Positions 43,194 to 50,638 of a DNA stretch of 64,000 nucleotides are shown in pieces. The notes beneath the pieces were generated by a model that had not been told where the DNA came from, ran no database searches, and saw only the letters and a list, made by a program, of their open reading frames with translations. The translations under genes were made by a program, and so were the position numbers. Source of the DNA: Luoshenia tenuis (lineage in GTDB: Bacteria > Bacillota > Clostridia > Christensenellales > GCA-900066905); contig NZ_JACRSO010000002.1 in assembly GCF_014384745.1 (NCBI RefSeq), positions 469,061-533,060 on the forward strand, in the 5' to 3' direction. How positions within the stretch are numbered: the first letter of the stretch is position 1; each line of letters begins with the position of its first letter.

Positions 43194-44453
43194 TCAACCC
43201 TGGCGCTGGGCGTTTAGTACGTTGCTCATGGCCTCTGAAAGCAGGTCCGCCGCCGCCAGCGTTTCCTCCAGGGTGTTTTTGTTATGCCCCACCTCCACCA
43301 GCAGCGCTTTGTTGGATACATGCTGGTTATAGCGACTGGTGGATTTGCGGATGGGTTTGGCCACGCCCGGGGCGATCCGGTTCAGCTCGTCTGTGATCTG
43401 CTGGGCCAAGGCGTAGTTCTTCTCCCAATCCGGCTTGACGGAAAAACCCGCCCCCGTCTGCCCCTCTCCGGTGCCGACCACGAACTGAATCTGCGCGATG
43501 GGCTGTCCGTTATACTCCGCGGCCCGCTCGCCGGTAATGTAAGCATCCCGGTGCACGTCTAAAAACATCTCCAAGCTGGGGTGGGCCGCCTTCTGGTTCT
43601 CCATGGTCTGCAGCGAGCGCACATAGGCCGTGCCGTGCTTGGGCGGCTCATGGTTGGTGGTATCGTGGATGATATTGAGCCCCGTGCGCGCTACGATGCC
43701 GTTTATGATCTGCTCGCCCACCCGCACCACGTTATAATTGTTATCGGTGGTGCGGTATTCCCCATCTCCATCGGCATAGGTATTGGCCTCTGTCTTGGTA
43801 TAGGCTTCGGTGGTATGGGTATGGTAGACCAGCATGTAAGGCTCGCCCTCGCCCTGCGCTGGGGCCTGGGCGGGCTGTTGGGGCTCTTCCTGCTCGGTGG
43901 CGATCTCTACCACAATGCCGTGTTCGGCGCTGTCGTCCGCGTTCTGGCCGTCCCCCTGCCCGCTTTGGGCGGAAGTGGTAAGGGCCAGCTGAGTATCGTC
44001 CCCCTTGGCCGCGGCGGCCTGCGCCGGGCCAAAATTGAGCTGGGGCATGCAAAGGGTGAGAAAGCTGGCTGGGTCCTCCGTCAACCCCAAGAGGTTGCGC
44101 AAGCAGCCCGCCAGGTTAGAGGCGGGCGTGATGACGTTTTGCTCCCGTTTCTGTTCCGCCCGGGCGGCCTGCTGGCTACGGGTGTAAAAAAAAGAACGCA
44201 GCAAGCGCTGTGCCCCCGTCTGCCGCGTTTCAAGCGTTTCCTCCTCCAGGGCCTGTCCGCCCGGACCGCCGCCCTCGGGCGGGGCGGCCATGGCTGTGAC
44301 CACCCCCGAGGCCGGCTGTCCGCTGGGCTGGCTCTGGTGATCCGTGCTGCCCTTCCACAGGCCCGCCAGCAGCACCAGCACCAGGATCGCCAGGGCCACT
44401 ACAGCCAGATAATACAGGATTTGTGTGATCTTCCAGACCTTGATGCGAATCAT
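43194..44453 (-). CDS. spoIIP: Stage II sporulation protein P (SpoIIP)
   Basis: This 419-aa protein has an N-terminal membrane helix (about residues 10-33) and a Gln/Ala/Gly-rich spacer of ~170 residues. The C-terminal amidase/endopeptidase domain starts at MLVYHTHTTEAY, with zinc-site residues in HTHTTEAY and FLDVHRDAY and the Glu in LLVEVGHNKN. SpoIIP degrades septal peptidoglycan during engulfment in the mother cell with SpoIID. The ATG at 44453 has AAGGGG eight bases upstream; a GTG three codons earlier is the alternative. It lies downstream of gpr, as in other Firmicutes. Confidence 0.95.
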   Translation of the reverse strand: MIRIKVWKITQILYYLAVVALAILVLVLLAGLWKGSTDHQSQPSGQPASGVVTAMAAPPEGGGPGGQALEEETLETRQTGAQRLLRSFFYTRSQQAARAEQKREQNVITPASNLAGCLRNLLGLTEDPASFLTLCMPQLNFGPAQAAAAKGDDTQLALTTSAQSGQGDGQNADDSAEHGIVVEIATEQEEPQQPAQAPAQGEGEPYMLVYHTHTTEAYTKTEANTYADGDGEYRTTDNNYNVVRVGEQIINGIVARTGLNIIHDTTNHEPPKHGTAYVRSLQTMENQKAAHPSLEMFLDVHRDAYITGERAAEYNGQPIAQIQFVVGTGEGQTGAGFSVKPDWEKNYALAQQITDELNRIAPGVAKPIRKSTSRYNQHVSNKALLVEVGHNKNTLEETLAAADLLSEAMSNVLNAQRQG

Positions 44454-44540
44454 GCTCCCCACCCCTTAAATCGCGTGCGTTAACCGCTTTGTGATTTATG
44501 TATATGCCCTCAGGGCGGGGGATTATGCCAAGCCTTGCGA

Positions 44541-45488
44541 TTAAAAAGGGAAGGCGCGTATCTCCTCAACGCTCAGGTTTTTGTGCAGCGCCAGGTTCAG
44601 CCCCAGCGCCAGCACGCTCGCGGCCTGCGCCACCAGCTCGTCAATATTTTTTGGGGTGACCACCATATCCCCCGCGCCGGCCGCCTGGCGCAGCAGGGCC
44701 AGCAGGTCGTCTCGGGATACGGCGCGGGTAAACGCGCCAAATTCCCCGCCGCCCTCCTCCTTTAGCGCGTCCAGCATCTGCTGGAAGGCGTCCTGGGCGA
44801 TGGTGGAGGCATACACCACCGTGGGCACGCCCAGGGCCAGCACCGGGCAGCCCAGCGCTTTGGCGTTCAGGGCCGAACGCATATTGCCAAGGCCGCTGCC
44901 GGGCTGGATGCCGGTATCGCTCAACTGCAGGGTATTGCCTACCCGCGCGGCGCTGCGGGCCGCCAGGGCGTCGATGCAGATCACCACCCCGGGTTTGATG
45001 CGCTTGACCACCCCGCGCACCACCTCGGCGGTCTCAAGCCCGGTCACCCCCAGCACGCCGGGGGCATAGGCCGCCACCGGCCTCAGCCGCTCATCCACCG
45101 CCTCGGGCATATATTCGATCAGGTGCCGGGTCACCATCACCATTTCCAGCGCTTTGGGGCCCAGTGCGTCCGGCGTGGCCCGGGCGTTGCCCAGCCCCAC
45201 CACCAGCGCGGTGCCAAAGTCCTCCGGCAGCAGTTTTTTGATCTCCTGCGCCAGCGCTTTGGCCAGATGCTCCCGCCGGTCCATATCGCTAAAAGCCTCG
45301 TCTGTGGCATCCAGCGTTACATAGCGGCCCATGGCCTTGCCCAACGTGCGCGCGGCGGCCGGGGTATTCACCTGCACTTGATAGACCTCCACGCCCTCAT
45401 CCTCACGGCTGAAGGTCTCCACCCCCTGTAAGGCGCCCATGGCCGCACTGGCCTCCCGCGCCAGGTCCGTCCGTATATTTTTTTGCAT
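44541..45488 (-). CDS. gpr: Germination protease GPR
   Basis: This 315-aa protease degrades small acid-soluble spore proteins at germination. It has the family pattern MQKNIRTDLAREA, VVGLGNARATPDALGPKA, VTGLETAEVVRGVV, IDALAARS and GIQPGSGLGNMR. The first residues form the propeptide removed on activation. The ATG of MQKN is preceded by GGGGGCG. It is divergent from rpsT and precedes spoIIP. Together with spoIIP it shows that the organism can sporulate. Confidence 0.97.
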   Translation of the reverse strand: MQKNIRTDLAREASAAMGALQGVETFSREDEGVEVYQVQVNTPAAARTLGKAMGRYVTLDATDEAFSDMDRREHLAKALAQEIKKLLPEDFGTALVVGLGNARATPDALGPKALEMVMVTRHLIEYMPEAVDERLRPVAAYAPGVLGVTGLETAEVVRGVVKRIKPGVVICIDALAARSAARVGNTLQLSDTGIQPGSGLGNMRSALNAKALGCPVLALGVPTVVYASTIAQDAFQQMLDALKEEGGGEFGAFTRAVSRDDLLALLRQAAGAGDMVVTPKNIDELVAQAASVLALGLNLALHKNLSVEEIRAFPF

Positions 45489-45628
45489 ATCAACGCCCCC
45501 AATCAACCTATTCCCTTGCAGTTTAGGCCTTTTGCGGCGGGTTTATCCGGTTTTTTACAAAAAAGCCTTGCTTAAAATGTCCAAGCATGGTAAAATTTTA
45601 TCGCTGAAGTCATAAGGGGGTGAACCAT

Positions 45629-45895
45629 ATGCCGAATATTAAATCAGCCAAAAAGCGCGTTAAAGTGATGGAGACGAAGAATATGCAAAACCGCATGGTG
45701 ATGTCCAGCCTTCGCACGTCCATTAAGAAATTTGAAGCTGCCGTCGCCGCTGGCGAAGCCGACAGCGCCAAGTCCCTGTACCAATCCGCTTCCAGCGCGC
45801 TGGATAAAGCGGTCATCAAAGGCACGATCCATAAGAACACCGCGAACCGTCAGAAATCGCGCTTGGCTAAAGATATCGCTCGGATTGCTGAATAA
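45629..45895 (+). CDS. rpsT: 30S ribosomal protein S20
   Basis: This 88-aa basic helical protein (MPNIKSAKKRVKVMETKNMQ...NTANRQKSRLAK) is the S20 family. The ATG at 45629 is preceded by AAGGGGGTG at correct spacing. It is divergent from gpr and ends at a terminator. Confidence 0.98.
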   Translation: MPNIKSAKKRVKVMETKNMQNRMVMSSLRTSIKKFEAAVAAGEADSAKSLYQSASSALDKAVIKGTIHKNTANRQKSRLAKDIARIAE

Positions 45896-45911
45896 GTAAG
45901 CGTAAGAATAG

Positions 45912-45943
45912 AGAACGTCCGTTTTGCGGTACGTTCTTTTTTC
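45912..45943 (+). terminator. Intrinsic terminator after rpsT
   Basis: AGAACGT pairs with ACGTTCT and is followed by TTTTTTC. Confidence 0.85.
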
Positions 45944-46317
45944 ATGCCCGGTTTATAGGCAAATACCGCCCCGGTCTTTTTACCGTGTGGCGGTATTATA
46001 TCTTGATAGCCTCTACCCTGAAATTTTCTTTTGAAAATATTCGCTGCAGGCAAATATCAACTACAGGTACAGCCTTCATTCTGATCAAAAGTTTCACAAT
46101 TCAAACCTCTCCCCTATCTATGCAGGAAATGGCGCTTGGAGCTGCGTAGGATACAGCCCTTTTGTCGCCGCCATGCTCATTACCCCGTTTAACAGGCTAA
46201 AAAAATAGGCTTACATTTTAGTGATGTAAGCCCGAAGGATGAGAGGTATGTAATGAAGCAAATATCGAATCATTCAGGCAGTAATATTCATTATAGTTGC
46301 TTACTATTACAACAAAA
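45944..46317. other. Gene-free stretch between rpsT and SBP paralogue 4
   Basis: No gene is recognised. It is AT-richer than its surroundings. It holds a stem GGCTTACAT/ATGTAAGCC (46208-46231) with no long T run. Nothing else supports a function. Confidence 0.5.
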
Positions 46318-46346
46318 TAATGGGGAAGCGGGAAACCCGCTTCCCC
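46318..46346 (-). terminator. Terminator-like hairpin after SBP paralogue 4
   Basis: GGGGAAGCGGG-aaa-CCCGCTTCCCC is a perfect eleven-pair stem, followed on the minus strand by ATTATTTTGTTG. Confidence 0.8.
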
Positions 46347-46382
46347 AATGTGTCTCGTCAAAGATTTTACGTTATAGGGTAG

Positions 46383-47750
46383 TTAGTCCTGCTCGTCGAT
46401 AATCTGCTGGAATTCCGTATTCAGTTTTTCCAGCGTATCCTTCATGCCAGCCTCGTCCATGGTCAAAGCCGCCTGCATGATCTGCATGTCGTACTTCTGG
46501 CCCTCGGCCATAGAGGCGCTGGGTACACCGGCCTGCAGCGGGTAGCACAGGCTGATAGAGTTGCTCAGTACATTCTTGATAACATCCTGACGATAGTCTT
46601 TCTGGAACTCATCCAGCTCGTCCATGAAGCTCAAGCGCGCCGGATAGCCATCCTGGCCGCCGCTGACCCACAGATCCTGGCTGTTCTCAGAGTACCATTT
46701 CAGGAACTTCATGGCCTCTTCCTTGTTCTCAGACTGCTCGAATACCATGTAGCCGTTAATGCACAGCTGCTGTTTCTGAACGCCGGAGGGCGATTTCAGC
46801 GGAGGCAGTACGCAAACCTGATCCGTGGTGAAACCATCATTCGTTACGGCATTCTTGTAATCGCCGCAGGATTTGATGCAGATACCAGCCTTGCCCGCAT
46901 TAAAGAGCTTGGTGGCGTCCTCACCCGCGTAACCCTCAATACCATCGGGTAGGCAGCCCTCGTCCTTCAGGGTACGGAATAACTTCATCACCTGCAAGTT
47001 GCGCTCGTTGTTAATATTGGCCGTGCCATCTTCATTATAAAGCATGCCGCCATTACCGGTTGCCATGGACATAAACGGACCGGCAGCGTTCGTGGTAACA
47101 CCAAAGACCACACCGTAGATTTCGGTGCTCTTATCGGTAAAGGCCTTAGCTACCTCAATAAACTCATCATAAGTGGTAGGCATGGACAGGCCCTTTTCCT
47201 CCAACCAGTCCTGACGGATATACATCGTGCGCGGGTCATAGTTGAAGGGGACGCCGACTACCTTATCGTTATAGACATAGTAGTCCAGCATGCCCTCGAG
47301 GAAATCATCGGTCGTGCCTTCCTTCTCCCACTCTTCGATGATCCAGCTTAAATCAGCAGCCTCGTTGTTTACCGCGAACTGGAAGGGCATAAAACCGCCG
47401 CCGATGGCCACATCAGGCGCGCCATTAGAGGCAACAGCCGTGGAATAGGTCTCGAACCAGTTAGCCCAGGGTAGGTTGGTGTAATTAATGGATACGTTCG
47501 GAGCCACCTCAGTGGTGTACTTCTCGATAATGCCCTCAGCCGCAGCAGGGAAAGTCTCCGCCGGGCCCCAGGCCATGTCCCAGTACTCCAAAGAAACCGG
47601 TTCAGCGCTTTCCGCGCTTTCAGATGCCGCGGCACTCGACGAGGCCGAGCTGGCAGAGTCGTCCGCAGCGGGCTGCGAGCATCCTACGATTGAGAATGCC
47701 ATAGCCACAACCAGCAACAGACACAAGGCGATAGAGTTGCGTTTTGACAT
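46383..47750 (-). CDS. Sugar ABC transporter solute-binding lipoprotein, paralogue 4
   Basis: This 455-aa protein has the lipobox IVGC (Cys24) and a long Ser/Ala/Glu-rich linker (about residues 30-50). The core VSLEYWDMAWGPAETFP keeps NLPWANWFETYSTAVASNGA and PDVAIGGGFMPFQF. It is the most divergent of the four SBPs: it has more Cys residues (CLPDG, CIKSCGD, CVLPPL) and a different end (SISLCYPLQAGVPSASMAEG). AAAAGGGGGA precedes the ATG. It lies next to the kinase-AraC fusion on the same strand. Confidence 0.92.
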   Translation of the reverse strand: MSKRNSIALCLLLVVAMAFSIVGCSQPAADDSASSASSSAAASESAESAEPVSLEYWDMAWGPAETFPAAAEGIIEKYTTEVAPNVSINYTNLPWANWFETYSTAVASNGAPDVAIGGGFMPFQFAVNNEAADLSWIIEEWEKEGTTDDFLEGMLDYYVYNDKVVGVPFNYDPRTMYIRQDWLEEKGLSMPTTYDEFIEVAKAFTDKSTEIYGVVFGVTTNAAGPFMSMATGNGGMLYNEDGTANINNERNLQVMKLFRTLKDEGCLPDGIEGYAGEDATKLFNAGKAGICIKSCGDYKNAVTNDGFTTDQVCVLPPLKSPSGVQKQQLCINGYMVFEQSENKEEAMKFLKWYSENSQDLWVSGGQDGYPARLSFMDELDEFQKDYRQDVIKNVLSNSISLCYPLQAGVPSASMAEGQKYDMQIMQAALTMDEAGMKDTLEKLNTEFQQIIDEQD

Positions 47751-48033
47751 GTGTGTAGTCCCCCTTTTCTTTTGCTACGATGAGCTAATATGAATCAAAC
47801 AGCCGCCCTCCGATTTTCCGTTTAAGAGCGCCTCGTGATTCCACGGTTTTAAAAAAACAATCCCTAAGCCCCAAACAATGCGCGTACAGGCACCAAAGGG
47901 GGCCGAGCCGCGCGCATCGCCGGCCCCATCTGGGCTATAAAGGAACACACATCCGCTAAAAATCTCTTTGCATTAGTGCTTTTAAGCTGTTATCCGCCAA
48001 GCTGAAAAACTGAACTGCTTTCTACGGTGGCGA

Positions 48034-49287
48034 TTAACCGTCTTTCTCTTTAAGCACCTTCATCCTGGCACAGAATTTGCGGTATTCAAGAGGCGTCTTT
48101 CCGTATTCCTTCTGAAATATCTTGCGGAAAAAGCTCTCATTGCTGTAACCTATCTGGTTAATGATCTCGCTAATGGCAAGTTCACCTTCCCGCAGCAATT
48201 TCGCCGCCTCTGCACAGCGTACTTTTCTCACGATATCGCCAAAAGGCATTTGCATATTGTCATTAATCCACCGGCTCGCGTATGAAGGCGAATATCCCAA
48301 AACCGCGGCCACTTTTTCCAGGGTGATATCCTCAAGATTATTCCTGATCGTTTCGTGTACCAACCGCTGTTTGCGCGAATAGATCTCGTCGTTTGGCTTT
48401 AAAAGATCGATCACGTAATCTACCTCGTCGCCGGTAGGGATGGAAACAGCCGAGCCTTGGCGGGAGACGGCCAGCGCTGCCGCAAAAGCCGCATGCTTCA
48501 TCGCCTTTGCCGCACACTTTGAGGCAGCTATCCCTGCCAGAAAGTAGCCTGTAAATGTATCGCCGCCCCCTGTCGTATCCACCACTTTTACGCGGTACGA
48601 AGGCTGAACGATGGTTTGCTCATGGTCGATATAAAGGCTGCCCTTTTCGCCCAGGGTAAGGACTATTTTCATTGCCGGATAGGCTTGCGTAATGTATTCT
48701 ACAAAGGCCTCCGGGCTGCTTTTGCCGGATAAGCTATTGGCCTCATGCTCGTTCAGAATCAAATAATCTATTTTATTAAGGTCGATCTCATCAATCACAT
48801 CGTTATAAGGAGAGGGATTCAGCGCTACGATCATCCCCTTACCTGCCGCCTTTTCCACGATGTAGGGGACGTTGCTTATCTCGTTTTGTAATAGAATGTA
48901 ATCCCCTTTTGTAAATTCACGCAGGACCTCATCGATATACTGAGGCGTTATTTGTAGGTTTGCGCCGCCATAAACGATAATGCTGTTCTTGCCGGTTTTA
49001 TCGACCTGAACAACCGTATGGCCGGTTTTTGACTCGACCCTCTTTAGCAGTTCCAGCTTTACGCCGCTTGACGCCATGATCTCGCATAATTCTACTTCGT
49101 TTACACCTACGCACCCCGCATGAAAAACCTGCGCGCCCGCGCGCGCCAAAGCAACGGACTGGTTAAGTCCCTTCCCCCCTGGAAAAAGCTGCCTGCTCTT
49201 ACAAGAAAGCGTCTCGCCCTCCTTGGCGATATGGTCTACACGATATACATAATCTATATTACAGGATCCAAAATTAAGGATCTTCAA
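48034..49287 (-). CDS. PfkB-family sugar kinase fused to an AraC-type DNA-binding domain
   Basis: This 417-aa protein has a ribokinase-like N-terminal part (about residues 1-300): GGKGLNQSVALARAGA (37-52) is PfkB signature 1, and DTTGGGDTFTGYF (237-249) is signature 2 with the base D243. The last ~110 residues are an AraC helix-turn-helix pair: ITLEKVAAVLGYSPSYASRW, then ISEIINQIGYSNESFFRKIF, ending KTPLEYRKF. The kinase domain may phosphorylate an imported sugar and also sense it. The likely targets are nearby SBP/permease genes. Its base composition is lower in GC than its neighbours. Confidence 0.9.
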   Translation of the reverse strand: MKILNFGSCNIDYVYRVDHIAKEGETLSCKSRQLFPGGKGLNQSVALARAGAQVFHAGCVGVNEVELCEIMASSGVKLELLKRVESKTGHTVVQVDKTGKNSIIVYGGANLQITPQYIDEVLREFTKGDYILLQNEISNVPYIVEKAAGKGMIVALNPSPYNDVIDEIDLNKIDYLILNEHEANSLSGKSSPEAFVEYITQAYPAMKIVLTLGEKGSLYIDHEQTIVQPSYRVKVVDTTGGGDTFTGYFLAGIAASKCAAKAMKHAAFAAALAVSRQGSAVSIPTGDEVDYVIDLLKPNDEIYSRKQRLVHETIRNNLEDITLEKVAAVLGYSPSYASRWINDNMQMPFGDIVRKVRCAEAAKLLREGELAISEIINQIGYSNESFFRKIFQKEYGKTPLEYRKFCARMKVLKEKDG

Positions 49288-49572
49288 CGCAATCCCCCCT
49301 GGTTATTTGTAATATACCATTGGGAACGCCGCAAAGATAGCGCCATTTTTATCCATTTTCGTTCCAATTTTTACAAATTATATACTTATTGGCTCGCAAA
49401 TTTTACAATTATGACGCATATTGTTTTTATTTGGTCTAGATTTTTTTATATTGGTTGAGTATCATACTTTCATTCATTAAATCCGGCAAATTATCTACAC
49501 GGCCGTGCGCTTTCGTTTTCCATGGGGCGCATCGGGATGCCATTTATGCCGGAATTTTTCAGATTCGTGTAT
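49288..49572. other. AT-rich 5' flank of the kinase-AraC gene
   Basis: No gene is seen. The first ~210 bases are strongly AT-rich, as expected for a regulatory region of the kinase-AraC gene, but no promoter could be assigned with confidence. Confidence 0.4.
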
Positions 49573-49600
49573 AAAAAAAGCGCCCCCGCCGGGGGCGCTT
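49573..49600 (-). terminator. Intrinsic terminator after holA
   Basis: AGCGCCCCCggcGGGGGCGCT followed on the minus strand by TTTTTTTA. Confidence 0.9.
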
Positions 49601-49615
49601 TTGCGCTTGGGTTCG

Positions 49616-50638
49616 CTATTCTTTAAAGATATGGATGTCCATTACCAGGGCCTGCAGCGCCAGATGATCTTCCCGTATCTGCCCGCTTTTGATCTGCCAA
49701 TCCAGATCCGCGCAGGCCGAAAGGGCGTGCTCGACCTGGGCGGGGGTAAAGTTTTTAGCCTGGCCAGCGGCCTTGCGTACCGCAAAGGGCGGGGCCTCCA
49801 GCTGCTTTTCCGCCTCCCCTTTGGGCAGGGCGCGGGAGAGCAGAGCCGCGTAACGGATCAGCCGGAACTGCCGGGCGATCATGGCCAGGATGCGCACCGG
49901 CGCCTCGCCATCGTGCAGCATCTGCTCCAGCGCCGCCTGGGCCTGGGGCAGCTGGCGGGCGGCCAGCGCGTCCACCATTTGAAAGACCGTAAAGGCCGTA
50001 TTGCGGGTAGCCGCCTGCTCCACATCCCGGGCGGTGATCTCATGCCCCGGCGCGAAAGCCACCAGCTTTTGCAGCTCCTGATAAAGATCCTCCAAGCCAG
50101 CGCCGGTGATAAAGCTCAAAAGCTCCGCGGCGTTCTGGGCGATCTGCTTGCCGCTGCGGCGTGCCTGGCTCTGGATCCAGCGCACCCGGTCGTGTTCGTT
50201 TAGGGGTTTGAACTCTACCGTGCGGTTCAGCTTGCCGATGGCCTGGCTGAGCTTGAGCCGTGAATCCGCCTTGCCCCGGCAAAAGAACACCAGGCAGGTG
50301 GTCGGGCTGATGTTTTTCAGGTAATCGGCCAGCCGCGCCTGCGCTGACGCCTCCTCTGCGCCCCGGCCGCCCTTCAGGCCGGGATAATCCTTGACCACCA
50401 CCAGCCGTGCCGGGCTCATCAGGGGCAGTGTTTCCCCCGCGGCGATGATGGCGTCCGCCGTGGCGGCGGCTCCGTCCAGCACCGTATAGTTCATCTCTCG
50501 GGTAGCTTCCTCCAGGCAGCGCTCCTCTAAGCGTTTAAGCATGCTGTCCTTTACAAACTCCTCTTCCCCGTGAAACAGATATACGCCCGAGGGCGTCTCG
50601 CTCTCATCAATCTGTTTTAAGAATGCGTTATAATCCAT
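49616..50638 (-). CDS. holA: DNA polymerase III delta subunit
   Basis: This 340-aa clamp-loader wrench opens the beta ring. It has the HolA pattern YLFHGEEEFVKDSMLKRLEE, then VVKDYPGLK, CLVFFCRGKADSRLKL and FQMVDALAARQLPQAQ in the C-terminal collar region. The ATG follows AAAGGAG and lies 22 bases inside the end of comEC, so it is translationally coupled. It is last in the trmH-MBL-comEC-holA operon. Confidence 0.95.
   Translation of the reverse strand: MDYNAFLKQIDESETPSGVYLFHGEEEFVKDSMLKRLEERCLEEATREMNYTVLDGAAATADAIIAAGETLPLMSPARLVVVKDYPGLKGGRGAEEASAQARLADYLKNISPTTCLVFFCRGKADSRLKLSQAIGKLNRTVEFKPLNEHDRVRWIQSQARRSGKQIAQNAAELLSFITGAGLEDLYQELQKLVAFAPGHEITARDVEQAATRNTAFTVFQMVDALAARQLPQAQAALEQMLHDGEAPVRILAMIARQFRLIRYAALLSRALPKGEAEKQLEAPPFAVRKAAGQAKNFTPAQVEHALSACADLDWQIKSGQIREDHLALQALVMDIHIFKE

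Noticed and set aside
46208..46231. GGCTTACAT/ATGTAAGCC hairpin as a possible small RNA or terminator
   Set aside because: No T run after it on either strand and no promoter found; left as an unassigned stem.
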